From Paenibacillus sp. FSL R5-0623 (GTDB taxonomy: Bacteria; Bacillota; Bacilli; Paenibacillales; Paenibacillaceae), in contig NZ_CP150233.1 in the NCBI RefSeq assembly GCF_037974265.1, positions 4,526,001-4,590,000 on the forward strand: a DNA stretch of 64,000 nt, given 5' to 3'. Within the stretch, counting starts at the first letter, position 1. The number at the start of each line of letters is the position of its first letter. This document shows, one piece after another, positions 44,127 through 53,538 of the stretch. The position numbers were made by a program, and so were the translations under genes. The notes below the pieces were generated by a model. The model had not been told where the DNA came from. It ran no database searches and saw only the letters and a program-made list of their open reading frames with translations.

Positions 44127-44331
44127 TTTGTTGTCAACACCTATTCCTTCTTTTCTTTTCGTTGGCTTCCTTCTTTTCGTTCCATTCGTCCTATTCTATC
44201 ACAAAGACCACGTTACATCCATGTATACCCTTGATATCTGTACTTCATGCATTATAACACCTCAATGCCACCATCGCACCCTGTCATCACTTTTCTCTGA
44301 CAATTATATCGAAGTCCCATCACAAAGAAAT

Positions 44332-44353
44332 CCGCCGAAGTTCCCCTCGGCGG
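44332..44353 (-). terminator. Terminator after rsmB
   Basis: Stem CCGCCGA (44332-44338) with TCGGCGG (44347-44353) followed on the minus strand by ATTTCTTTG. It splits the rsmB side from rlmN and lies 26 nt after the rsmB stop. Confidence 0.65.
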
Positions 44354-44379
44354 TCATACTTCCGTGCTCTATTAAACTG

Positions 44380-45858
44380 TTATTTCGCTGTTTTTGTCAA
44401 CCGTGCGATGAAAAATCCGTCGCTGTGAGCGTATTGTGGCAAAATCTGAATGCTTCCGTTCACAACCTTCAAGTTCACTGTCTCCGATTCGGACCAAACG
44501 GACGTTTCCACAGGACGATATTCCGGATGTCGATTCAAGAAATCTGAAACCATATCCTCATTCTCAGCAGGCTCAATGGTACACGTGCTATACACCAGAA
44601 TACCACCTGGTTTTAACAACGGCGCGACATGATCAAGCAATTCACGCTGCAAGCCTGCGATATCTTCGATATCTTCTACGGTTTTGGTCCATTTCACATC
44701 TGGTTTGCGGCGAATAACACCCAGACCTGAACATGGTGCATCCAGCAAAATGCGGTCAAACGACGCTTCCGGATACCGCTCGTTCAGATCTAGCGCATCT
44801 CCAGTTACAGCATCGATGCAACTCAGACCGAGACGCTCCGCTTGATCCAGGATCAGCTGGCGCTTGTGAGGATGTACATCATTCGCGACAATACGACCGC
44901 GATCCTGCATTTTCTCCGCCATGTGAGCTGTTTTACCACCTGGAGCTGCGCAGCAATCCAATACAAGTTGGTCTACTTCTGGCGCAACTGCTTCAGCGAC
45001 AAGCATGGAACTTTCGTCCTGTACAGAGAACAACCCGTCCCGATACCAGGACGTTAGAGCCATATTTCCGCCACTACGTACAAGAATACCATCGGAACTC
45101 AGGCGAGAAGCTTCAACGACTGCACCTGTACCGGTCATCTCATGCATCAGTTTCTCCCGTGTGGTCATTGTGGTGTTGACCCGGACACTCACCGCTGGCG
45201 GCTCATTATTCGCACGACAGATCGCTTCCGCCGTCTCTTCGCCGTACTGGGCAATCCAGCGTTCAACCATCCATAACGGGTGGGAATGCTCCAGTGAAAT
45301 ACGTTCGGCAACAGGCAGATGTTCTGGAATACGAAGTTCATCCCGATTGCGGATCATATTGCGGAGCACTCCATTCACCATACCCGAGATTCCCTGATGG
45401 CCCAGTTTCTTCGCCAGATTAACCGCTTCGCTCACCACGGCATGCTCCGGAATACGATCCAGGTATATCATCTGATATACGCTGATTCGCAGCAGGCTAC
45501 GAACCCATGGTTGCAGTTTGGATACTCCTTTGGCGACGTAACGTTCCAGAAAATAATCAAGTGTATTCAATCTGGCGATTGTTCCATACACCAATTCGGT
45601 AGCTAGTCCAGCATCTGCGGGGCTTAAATCCGCCTCTTTCAGACGGCGGTTCAACTCCAGATTACTGTATGCTCCATCTTGCTCAACAGCACTCAGAACC
45701 TTGACTGCCAATGTACGAGCAGATGTTTTGGGTTGCTGGGAGCGCGATGCACCACCCGATTTACCCGAATTCGAACGACGGTTTCCTTCACGTCCGGATG
45801 AATTTCCATTAGCTTTCTGGCCTTTTCCTGACGAACGACCTGGTATGTTACCGCTCAT
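44380..45858 (-). CDS. rsmB: 16S rRNA m5C967 methyltransferase RsmB
   Basis: 492 residues: NusB-like RNA-binding domain (~48-180) and SAM methyltransferase with CCAAPGGKTAHM, DAPCSGLGVIR and the catalytic Cys in STCTIEPAEN. The first ~45 residues are a Ser/Gly/Lys/Arg-rich disordered extension (GRSSGKGQKANGNSSGREG), longer than in E. coli or B. subtilis. The ATG overlaps the fmt stop (ATGA). Confidence 0.96.
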   Translation of the reverse strand: MSGNIPGRSSGKGQKANGNSSGREGNRRSNSGKSGGASRSQQPKTSARTLAVKVLSAVEQDGAYSNLELNRRLKEADLSPADAGLATELVYGTIARLNTLDYFLERYVAKGVSKLQPWVRSLLRISVYQMIYLDRIPEHAVVSEAVNLAKKLGHQGISGMVNGVLRNMIRNRDELRIPEHLPVAERISLEHSHPLWMVERWIAQYGEETAEAICRANNEPPAVSVRVNTTMTTREKLMHEMTGTGAVVEASRLSSDGILVRSGGNMALTSWYRDGLFSVQDESSMLVAEAVAPEVDQLVLDCCAAPGGKTAHMAEKMQDRGRIVANDVHPHKRQLILDQAERLGLSCIDAVTGDALDLNERYPEASFDRILLDAPCSGLGVIRRKPDVKWTKTVEDIEDIAGLQRELLDHVAPLLKPGGILVYSTCTIEPAENEDMVSDFLNRHPEYRPVETSVWSESETVNLKVVNGSIQILPQYAHSDGFFIARLTKTAK

Positions 45859-46808
45859 CGCAGCACCGTTCCAGTTTTCAGTGTACCACCGCGAGCAAAG
45901 TCAGCGGCCTGCATCACCTTTTTGCCTGCAGGCTGCACTTCAATCAACCACAGAGACCCATTGCCTGTGCGGACTTCAATCCCTGCCTTGTTCAATTGCA
46001 GCACCGTTCCCGGCTCTGCTTGTCCAGCATCCGAAGAAGTTTCCAGGTCCACCTGATCGGGATTAGCCGCAGCCCAGACTTTAAAGACCTGATCATCCCA
46101 CATCGTAAATGCACCAGAGAACGGCACAAGACCACGAATCTGATTGAACAGTTCGCGTGAAGTACGACTCCAGTCCATTTTCTCGTCATCCCGAGTCAGA
46201 TTGCGAGCATACGAAGCCTCGGCATCATCCTGAGGGACCGCCGTTGTCTCGCCTGCAATCAATCGTGGCATTTCTGCCTGAAGCAGTTTGGAACCAGCCT
46301 CACTTAATTTATCAAACATCGATCCTGATGTATCTTCATCCGTAATTGGCAGTTCCACACGCGAGATCATATCTCCAGTATCCAGGCCTTCAGCCATATA
46401 CATCAATGTGACTCCTGTCACGGATTCCCCGTTAATAATGGAACGTTGGATCGGGGCTCCTCCGCGATATTTCGGCAAAAGAGAGCCATGCACGTTCACA
46501 CAACCACGAACAGGCATATCCAGCACGGCTTTGGGCAGAATCTGTCCAAAGGCCGCGGTTACGATCAGATCCGGCTTCCATTCAGCCAAGCGAGCTACGG
46601 CTTCCGGATCACGCAATTTAACAGGTTGAAACACCGGCAGACCGTGGCGTTCTGCCGCGGCCTTAACCGGTGTTGGCGTAAGTACTTTTTTGCGTCCTTG
46701 TGGTTTATCAGGCTGAGTCACCACACCCACCACATTGTATCCCTCTGCAATCAGCATATCGAGAGAAGGCACTGCAAATTCAGGTGTTCCCATAAAAACA
46801 ATATTCAA
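45855..46808 (-). CDS. fmt: Methionyl-tRNA formyltransferase
   Basis: 317 residues. Formylates initiator Met-tRNA using 10-formyl-THF. Seen: IVFMGTPEFAVP at the start, the catalytic region NVHGSLLPKYRGGAPIQR and the downstream GVTLMYMAEGLDTGD. TTG 46808 is chosen: AAGGAG lies 7 nt upstream and it gives the family N-terminus; the GTG three codons earlier overlaps that site. Part of the def-fmt-rsmB operon. Confidence 0.97.
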   Translation of the reverse strand: MNIVFMGTPEFAVPSLDMLIAEGYNVVGVVTQPDKPQGRKKVLTPTPVKAAAERHGLPVFQPVKLRDPEAVARLAEWKPDLIVTAAFGQILPKAVLDMPVRGCVNVHGSLLPKYRGGAPIQRSIINGESVTGVTLMYMAEGLDTGDMISRVELPITDEDTSGSMFDKLSEAGSKLLQAEMPRLIAGETTAVPQDDAEASYARNLTRDDEKMDWSRTSRELFNQIRGLVPFSGAFTMWDDQVFKVWAAANPDQVDLETSSDAGQAEPGTVLQLNKAGIEVRTGNGSLWLIEVQPAGKKVMQAADFARGGTLKTGTVLR

Positions 46809-46820
46809 ATCGATCACTCC

Positions 46821-47309
46821 TTAATTACGACGCGGTCCCGTTTGATCGGCTGCAATTTCGTACACTTTCTCGGCGACATCCGTAAAGAGTACGCCATCCA
46901 GATGATCGATCTCATGCTGGAATGCACGGGACAGCAAGCCACTACCCGTAATAATAAGCTCTTTGCCTTCACGATCCAGACCTTTAACCGTAACGGTCTC
47001 GAAACGGCGAACATCACCATTAATTCCAGGGATACTCAGACAACCTTCCGGTCCAAATTGTTCTCCCTCACTTGCTATGATCTCCGGGTTAATCATCTTG
47101 ATCAGCCCTTGCTCATCACCTGCGTCGATAACAATCAGACGTTTGAGAATACCAACCTGCGGCGCAGCAAGACCCACACCTTCCGCATCGTACATGGTAT
47201 CAGCCATATCATCCAGCAATTTTTGTACATTTGGTGTAATTTTGGTTACTTCTTTGGCTCTCTTGTGGAGCACCTCATCTGGTTCTTGCACGATAATGCG
47301 AATCGACAT
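46821..47309 (-). CDS. def: Peptide deformylase
   Basis: 162 residues. Removes N-formyl from nascent proteins. The three metal-site motifs are present: GVGLAAPQVG, EGCLSIPG (Cys ligand) and HEIDHLDG (two His and catalytic Glu). AAGGTG precedes the ATG. It directly precedes fmt (12-bp gap), the usual pairing. Confidence 0.97.
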   Translation of the reverse strand: MSIRIIVQEPDEVLHKRAKEVTKITPNVQKLLDDMADTMYDAEGVGLAAPQVGILKRLIVIDAGDEQGLIKMINPEIIASEGEQFGPEGCLSIPGINGDVRRFETVTVKGLDREGKELIITGSGLLSRAFQHEIDHLDGVLFTDVAEKVYEIAADQTGPRRN

Positions 47310-47424
47310 GTTGTAAGCACCTTCCTAATCCTCATCATAATTTCAGGACGATATCTGTATTTTGGGGTATTCAATTTAATCTATGTTTATACCGCTTGTT
47401 TACATCCGCATCGCTGCAAAATGC

Positions 47425-49974
47425 TTACATTAACATTTGCGGGTCTACATCCAGACTAATAAGCAATTTCTGCGCCTGAACATCATCGTCCATGCGCCGG
47501 GCCGTAGCCAGAGCAAGTCCTATGGCGTCTACATCCCCCCGCCATTTTATCATACATTGGAATCTGTATCTATTCTTGATCCGAGGAATCGGAGACGCTA
47601 CTGGCCCCAGCACATCAAAGGCATCATTGCTGAATCGATCCAGACTGCCGAGCCATCCGGCCGCGTTAGCCTTCTCTTTCAGTATTCGCGTATAGTTCTC
47701 GGCAAGACGAATCAATACCGGAAGCTGTTCATGCGAAAAGGTCACCAGGATCAGGCGACAGTAAGGCGGATATTGCAAATTGCGACGGTGCAGCAATTCC
47801 TCACGTACAAACGACACGTAGTCATGCTGACTCGCATGCCCGATTGAGTAGTGTTCCGGCGTATAAGACTGAACAAACACCTCACCAGGCAATTGGTGTC
47901 GACCCGCTCGGCCAGCTACCTGTGTTAATAACTGAAACGTTTTTTCCGCAGCACGGAAATCAGGTAAATTCAACGCCGAATCAGCTGTTATCACGCCAAC
48001 CAGGGTTACATCCGGGAAATCAAGTCCCTTCGCAACCATCTGGGTGCCCAGCAATACATCCGCCTTTTTCTCACGAAACTGTTTCAGCAGCTTCTCGTGC
48101 GCCCCTTTTTCCGTTGTTGTATCCACATCCATCCGAATGACCCGAATACCCGGGAAGAGCTTGGCAAGCTCTTCCTCGACCCGCTGTGTACCTGTACCAA
48201 AGTATCGAATATGCTCACTTCCACAATCCGGACACACTTCAGGAGCCGCTTCCGCATATCCGCAGTAATGACAACGGAGATTATTCGAGCGCTGATGGTA
48301 CGTCAATGAAATATCACATTCGGGACAACCTGCCACATATCCACAACTTCGGCACATGACAAAGGTCGAATATCCACGGCGATTCAGCAGCAGCACCGTC
48401 TGTTCGCCACGCTCCAAGCGCTCCTCCAGCCCTTTGTGCAAAGCCCTGCTGAACATGGAACGGTTGCCATCCTTCAACTCTTCACGCATGTCAACGATCC
48501 GCACTTCAGGCAGCTTGTTACCTAGCGCCCGTGTTGGCATCTCCAGCAAGAGTGGTGCAAAATCATCATTACTTTGCGAGCGTGCCGCATAATAACTTTC
48601 CAGCGAAGGTGTCGCTGAACCCAGAACAACCACGGCCTGGTGCTGCTGTGCTCTTTTTACCGCCACATCACGGGCATGATATTTCGGCGTTTCCTCCTGT
48701 TTGTAGGAAGTCTCGTGTTCCTCATCCATAATGATCAACCCAAGCCGACTGAACGGAGCAAATACAGCTGAACGCGCCCCAATTGCAACCTTCACCTGAC
48801 CCTCACGAATCTTGCGCCATTCATCATAACGTTCACCACCAGACAGACGACTGTGCATAACAGCAACTTGGTCCCCAAATCGCCCTTTAAAACGTTCTAC
48901 CATCTGTGGTGTGAGTGCAATCTCGGGCACCAGGACGATAGCCTGCCGATCCTGTTCGATGCATTGTTGAATGGTTTGAAGATAGACTTCCGTCTTGCCA
49001 CTTCCCGTAACACCATGTAACAAAAATACCCCATGGCGTTGTTCCTGCAATCGGCCGTTGATATTGTCATAGACAAGTTTTTGCTCATCGGTCAGAACCA
49101 GCGGTTCAGTCGCTTTGAACTTCCTGCCCTGATAAGGGTCACGGAAGACCTCAACGTCCTCGGTGACGATCAGTCCCTTTTCCTCAAGACCTTTAATCGT
49201 TGCGGCCGATACCTGTAGTGTAGATAACACTTCTTTCATCGGCATGGGCAGCAGTTCTTTCATTTCCAGCAAAAAAGCCAGAATCTCCTTCTGCCGCTGT
49301 GCTTTCGCCGGGAATGAAGCAAGTGCTTCCTGAGCAGCAGCCATATCTACAGCCAGATCAACGGACTTCATCGTTTTTTTATTTAACTTGTCCTTGATGG
49401 CCTGACTTTCCAGCAGCACGCCACCAAGCAATAATTTCTTAATTAGTGCAGCATGATTGGGATATTTTCGACTCAGTTGTTGCAGCGGTACCTGACCCCG
49501 ACTTTTGACAAAACGGATGATATCCTGCTGTACTTTCTCGGTCGTAGACTCTTCTCCCCAAACAAATAACACCTCATCATCCGGTTGTGCACCCGCCATC
49601 TGTCCATCAAGTGCATCTCCCAGCGAGATGTATCGCTCCGCTTTCCCTTTCAATGCCGTCGGCACCATGACCTGCAATGACAAAATCCGGTTACTGGCGT
49701 AACGTCCGCTCATCCATTCGGCCAACTCAACCAAATCCTTTGACAACGGGGGAACAATGTCCAGCAACTCCTGAATCTGCTTAAGCTTGAATGATTCCTC
49801 TCCGGTACGCGGCACAAGATCAATCACGAATCCCTGCACCGTCCGATGACCAAAAGGTACACCCACCCGGCTGCCAATCTCGATCCATTCCCTCATCGAT
49901 TCAGGTACCAGGTAATCAAACGGCCGGTCTGTTTCCTTCACGGGAACATCGACTATGACCTTGGCAATCTCCAT
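47425..49974 (-). CDS. priA: Primosomal protein N' (replication restart helicase PriA)
   Basis: 849 residues. N-terminal DNA-binding domain, Walker A GVTGSGKTEVYL, DEEH box, zinc-binding cysteines (CRSCGYVAGCPECD, CHYCGY, CPDCGSEH) and helicase end QVAGRAGR. It reloads DnaB-type helicase at stalled forks. GGGAGG lies 9 nt before the ATG, 3 bp after the coaBC stop. Confidence 0.97.
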   Translation of the reverse strand: MEIAKVIVDVPVKETDRPFDYLVPESMREWIEIGSRVGVPFGHRTVQGFVIDLVPRTGEESFKLKQIQELLDIVPPLSKDLVELAEWMSGRYASNRILSLQVMVPTALKGKAERYISLGDALDGQMAGAQPDDEVLFVWGEESTTEKVQQDIIRFVKSRGQVPLQQLSRKYPNHAALIKKLLLGGVLLESQAIKDKLNKKTMKSVDLAVDMAAAQEALASFPAKAQRQKEILAFLLEMKELLPMPMKEVLSTLQVSAATIKGLEEKGLIVTEDVEVFRDPYQGRKFKATEPLVLTDEQKLVYDNINGRLQEQRHGVFLLHGVTGSGKTEVYLQTIQQCIEQDRQAIVLVPEIALTPQMVERFKGRFGDQVAVMHSRLSGGERYDEWRKIREGQVKVAIGARSAVFAPFSRLGLIIMDEEHETSYKQEETPKYHARDVAVKRAQQHQAVVVLGSATPSLESYYAARSQSNDDFAPLLLEMPTRALGNKLPEVRIVDMREELKDGNRSMFSRALHKGLEERLERGEQTVLLLNRRGYSTFVMCRSCGYVAGCPECDISLTYHQRSNNLRCHYCGYAEAAPEVCPDCGSEHIRYFGTGTQRVEEELAKLFPGIRVIRMDVDTTTEKGAHEKLLKQFREKKADVLLGTQMVAKGLDFPDVTLVGVITADSALNLPDFRAAEKTFQLLTQVAGRAGRHQLPGEVFVQSYTPEHYSIGHASQHDYVSFVREELLHRRNLQYPPYCRLILVTFSHEQLPVLIRLAENYTRILKEKANAAGWLGSLDRFSNDAFDVLGPVASPIPRIKNRYRFQCMIKWRGDVDAIGLALATARRMDDDVQAQKLLISLDVDPQMLM

Positions 49975-49977
49975 ATC

Positions 49978-51213
49978 CTAATTCCTCCCGGCAATGCGCT
50001 CCGCCGCAATCCGGAGCAACCGCTGAGCCACATCATCCTTGGCCAACACTGGAAGCTCCTCCACCAAACCTTCCCGGTCATAGATATGTACCGCGTTGGT
50101 GTCTGTTCCAAATCCTGCACCCGTGCGGGTTACATCATTGGCTACGATCAGATCACAGTTTTTCCGTTCCAATTTCTCACGTGCATACATCTCAACCGAC
50201 TGAGTCTCCGCAGCAAAACCAATCAAAAACTGATGGGTCTTCTGTTTGCCCAGCGTTTCAAGAATATCTATATTTTTAACAAGTTCGAGCGACAATGTGT
50301 CGCCTTTCTTCTTGATCTTCTCGGTATAAACTTCCTTTGGACGATAATCGGCAACTGCCGCCGCCTTAACCACGATATCAGCATCATCCCACTCGCGTGT
50401 TACGGCTTCATACATATCCTGTGCAGACTGTACAGGAATCAACTCAACGTTCTCCGGTGGCTTGGCTTGGGTATTGCCCATAACCAATTTCACATCGGCC
50501 CCCAGATCACGCGCAGCTGCGGCTATGGCAAATCCCATTTTGCCAGATGAATCATTCGTAATGTATCGTACTGGGTCAATGCGCTCAATCGTACCGCCAG
50601 CCGTAACAACAACCTTCTTGCCTTGTAACAACGAAGCTTGTCCCTGCCGACTAATATCTGCAGATTCGCGCTGTTCAAAGAAACGTTCCACCACATCCAC
50701 AATGCTCTCCGGTTCTTCCAGACGTCCCTTGCCCACATATCCACACGCAAGCAGACCTTCACCCGGTTCAATCATCATGGCGCCCCGTTCAACAAGTAAG
50801 TCCATATTATGCTTTACAGCTGGATGATCATACATATGTACATTCATCGCTGGAGCAATCATGACAGGGGCTGTCGTGGCAAGAAGAGTTGTTGAGAGCA
50901 TGTCGTCTGCCATGCCATGTGCCATCTTGGCAATCACATTCGCAGTAGCCGGGGCAACCAGAACAAGATCCGCCAGATCAGCCAGATGAATATGAGATAC
51001 GACTGCCGGTTCACGTTCATCAAATGTATCGGTATATACGGTGTTTCGGGTCAACGTTTGCAGCGTTAATTCGGTAATAAACTGTGTAGCGGAAGCTGTC
51101 ATAATCACATGAACATCCGCTCCCTTTTGCACCAGTCTGCTGCATAATGTTGCCGCTTTGTAAGCAGCTATGCCGCCAGTCACACCAAGCACGATTTTTT
51201 TACCGTTCAACAT
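49978..51213 (-). CDS. coaBC: Bifunctional CoaBC (phosphopantothenoylcysteine synthetase/decarboxylase)
   Basis: 411 residues. N-terminal flavin decarboxylase (CoaC; ITGGIAAYKA-type start GVTGGIAAYKAATLCSRL, catalytic His in VSHIHLADLAD, PAMNVHMYDHPA) and C-terminal synthetase (CoaB; VTAGGTIERIDPVRYITN, KAAAVADYRP). Two steps of coenzyme A synthesis. GGGGGAAATAAAC precedes the ATG. Confidence 0.96.
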   Translation of the reverse strand: MLNGKKIVLGVTGGIAAYKAATLCSRLVQKGADVHVIMTASATQFITELTLQTLTRNTVYTDTFDEREPAVVSHIHLADLADLVLVAPATANVIAKMAHGMADDMLSTTLLATTAPVMIAPAMNVHMYDHPAVKHNMDLLVERGAMMIEPGEGLLACGYVGKGRLEEPESIVDVVERFFEQRESADISRQGQASLLQGKKVVVTAGGTIERIDPVRYITNDSSGKMGFAIAAAARDLGADVKLVMGNTQAKPPENVELIPVQSAQDMYEAVTREWDDADIVVKAAAVADYRPKEVYTEKIKKKGDTLSLELVKNIDILETLGKQKTHQFLIGFAAETQSVEMYAREKLERKNCDLIVANDVTRTGAGFGTDTNAVHIYDREGLVEELPVLAKDDVAQRLLRIAAERIAGRN

Positions 51214-51285
51214 GTTTATTTCCCCCGATATTTATACGACGTCTAAAGAAGATTCCGTTAAAATATGCTTATTCGTAAAAAAATA

Positions 51286-51301
51286 ACAACCTCGCGGTTG
51301 T
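51286..51301 (-). terminator. Weak terminator between rpoZ and coaBC
   Basis: Stem ACAACC/GGTTGT with a TCGC loop, followed on the minus strand by TATTTTTTT. It may only attenuate transcription into coaBC. Confidence 0.5.
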
Positions 51302-51351
51302 CAATTAATCCGGCTTACGCCGTATGCAGTTGAAGAGCAGCCGCAGGCGGC

Positions 51352-51564
51352 TTACTCTTCTTCTTCGTCCTGTCCTTTGATGACAACGAGCAGGTCTCCA
51401 TAGATTTCTTCCAGTGCAACGCCCACTTGTTTATGGGATCTCGCACCTCTTAAATCCGATTTTTCACCTTCACGTAGCTGTCTAGCCCGGCGGGAAGCAG
51501 CAACAACAAGGGAATACTTGCTGTCGACTTTGTTCATCATTTCATCAATAGAAGGATACAGCAT
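51352..51564 (-). CDS. rpoZ: RNA polymerase omega subunit
   Basis: 70 residues: MLYPSIDEMMNKVDSKYSLVV and RRARQL match omega, which helps assemble RNA polymerase and in many bacteria couples it to ppGpp. ATG 51564 has AGAGGTG 9 nt upstream; a GTG four codons earlier lies inside that site. Lies between gmk and coaBC, as in B. subtilis. Confidence 0.95.
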   Translation of the reverse strand: MLYPSIDEMMNKVDSKYSLVVAASRRARQLREGEKSDLRGARSHKQVGVALEEIYGDLLVVIKGQDEEEE

Positions 51565-51721
51565 ATTAACAAACACCTCTTCGCATTAGTATAATCGCAA
51601 GTTGCCACCTGACAGAACTGATGTGGCATGTCTTCACACCCGGGCATTCCGAGAAGGAGTGCTTCAGTATATGATATGACAACTGCCCCACTTATATCGC
51701 ATTCTGCAGCGGCAAAAGGGA

Positions 51722-52294
51722 TTATTTATTGATCTTACAATGTTCGGCGATTATGATGCTTTCTATTCTCTTGCACGCCAAATCAATTTCATCATTAACA
51801 ACAGCGTAATCATACTGCTCCAGCAGACTGATCTCATCAACCGCCACAGACATCCGGTGATCAATGGTCGCTTGGCTTTCGGTACCACGGCCCTGAATGC
51901 GATCTTTCAGTTCGTCCAATGAAGGAGGAAGCAGGAAAACAAAGATCCCTTCCGGGAATTTCTCTTTCACTTTTAACGCGCCTTGAACCTCAATCTCCAG
52001 AATGATGTCGCGGCCTTCGTTAATCGTTTTCTCCACAAAATCACGCGGTGTTCCGTAATAATTACCAACATACTCCGCATGTTCCAACAATTGATCTTCA
52101 GCAATCATGTTCTGGAACTCTTCATGACTTCTGAAGAAATAGTTCACACCATGTTCTTCACCAAGACGAGGCTGACGGGTTGTCGCCGATACAGAATAGA
52201 TCAATTCCGGAACCCGTTTGCGCAAAGCGCTGCATACAGTACCCTTCCCGACCCCAGATGGGCCGGACAACACTACCAGTAATCCCTTAGACAT
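51722..52294 (-). CDS. gmk: Guanylate kinase
   Basis: 190 residues. Phosphorylates GMP to GDP. P-loop GPSGVGKGTV near residue 10, GMP-binding block SATTRQPRLGEEHGVNYFF, and DIILEIEVQGA. The ATG at 52294 follows GGAG and gives the family start MSKGLLVVLSG; the longer frame lacks support. Confidence 0.97.
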   Translation of the reverse strand: MSKGLLVVLSGPSGVGKGTVCSALRKRVPELIYSVSATTRQPRLGEEHGVNYFFRSHEEFQNMIAEDQLLEHAEYVGNYYGTPRDFVEKTINEGRDIILEIEVQGALKVKEKFPEGIFVFLLPPSLDELKDRIQGRGTESQATIDHRMSVAVDEISLLEQYDYAVVNDEIDLACKRIESIIIAEHCKINK

Positions 52295-52307
52295 ATTACA
52301 CTCCATT

Positions 52308-52568
52308 TTATTCGTCGTTATCATCATCTTTCGAAGAAAGACGATGGGCGACCGTCTCAGGCTGAACTGCAGACAAAATGACATGATCGCTATCCGTAAT
52401 AATTACGGCACGAGTACGTCTTCCGTACGTTGCATCAATCAGCATGTGACGATCTCTTGCCTCTTGTATAATTCTCTTGATCGGCGCCGATTCCGGACTC
52501 ACGATGGATATAATCCGGTTCGCCGATACGATGTTACCGAATCCAATGTTAATGAGTTTGATTGCCAT
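52308..52568 (-). CDS. remA: Extracellular matrix regulator RemA
   Basis: 86 residues of the DUF370 family: IKLINIGFGNIVSANRII, RDRHMLIDATYGRRTRAV and the end SAVQPETVAHR. In B. subtilis RemA is a DNA-binding activator of the matrix (eps, tapA) operons and of osmoprotection genes. It follows the YicC-type gene and precedes gmk, the usual order. It could be the activator of the polysaccharide operon at 14-22 kb; that link is speculation. Confidence 0.95.
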   Translation of the reverse strand: MAIKLINIGFGNIVSANRIISIVSPESAPIKRIIQEARDRHMLIDATYGRRTRAVIITDSDHVILSAVQPETVAHRLSSKDDDNDE

Positions 52569-52619
52569 AATCAGGTTCTTCCCCCTATACATGCGACTCT
52601 TTTGCCGAAATGTGGCCGT

Positions 52620-53525
52620 TCATTCGATATTCGCCGCTTGCTCACGAATCTTCTCCAGCTCCGCCTTCATCTCGACAACACGATTCACCAGAGCCAAATG
52701 GTTGGCTTTTGATCCAATCGTATTGACTTCCCGATTCATCTCTTGAATTAGAAAGTCCAACTTACGACCTACGGGCTCATCACTCTTCAGCAGTTCCCTG
52801 CTCTGTCCAAAGTGACTCTGTAGACGCGTAAGCTCCTCTTCTATGTTAGAACGATCGGCAAACATTGCAATTTCCATACCCAATTTATGCTCATCAAAAG
52901 GGAAAGAGCCTTCTTCCTGCATTTCCGTAAGCCTTTGTCTTAGCTTGTTGCGGTAATCACTTACCACAGTCGGTGCAAGATCAAGCATCTCGGTATGCAG
53001 TGACTCCAGACGGGTAATCCGCCGTTCCAGATCACTGGCCAGATGAAGACCCTCGCGAGCGCGCATCTGTTCAAGGCTGGACAGAGCCTCTTTCAATCCT
53101 TCCTGCAGCACTCGCTCCCATTCGTCCTTCTGCTCTTCGGGAATGGAACTTGTCCCATCCGAATGAACCATGACGTCCGGCAGCCCAAGCATATCCACAA
53201 TACTTGGTTTGCCCTGCATTCCATATTGGGTCTCCAGTTGCTCTGCAGCCTGCAGATAGGCCCTGACCGTCTGTTCATTCAGAACAGCGGGAAGAGCCGG
53301 ATCTTCCTCTTTTTCTTTCATTACATAAACATCAATCCGCCCACGTTTCAAACGACTCTGTACGATTTTCCTCAAACCGTCTTCATAATACGTCCACTCT
53401 CTTGGCAGACGCATCATCACTTCGCAATAACGATGATTAACAGATTTGATCTCTAATTGTACCTTATAGCCGCCAAAATGAAAGGCGGATTGACCGTATC
53501 CGGTCATACTGAATGACATCGGCAT
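52620..53525 (-). CDS. YicC/YloC-family endoribonuclease
   Basis: About 301 residues: SFSMTGYGQSAF near the start, EIKSVNHRYCEV, and the C-terminal QEMNREVNTIGSKANH, all typical of the YicC family; members are RNases acting on sRNA or mRNA. The start is uncertain: ATG 53525 or ATG 53519, both with weak sites. The 5' end overlaps or abuts the end of the methyltransferase gene at 53539. Confidence 0.92.
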   Translation of the reverse strand: MPMSFSMTGYGQSAFHFGGYKVQLEIKSVNHRYCEVMMRLPREWTYYEDGLRKIVQSRLKRGRIDVYVMKEKEEDPALPAVLNEQTVRAYLQAAEQLETQYGMQGKPSIVDMLGLPDVMVHSDGTSSIPEEQKDEWERVLQEGLKEALSSLEQMRAREGLHLASDLERRITRLESLHTEMLDLAPTVVSDYRNKLRQRLTEMQEEGSFPFDEHKLGMEIAMFADRSNIEEELTRLQSHFGQSRELLKSDEPVGRKLDFLIQEMNREVNTIGSKANHLALVNRVVEMKAELEKIREQAANIE

Positions 53526-53538
53526 CACATCCGTTTTA

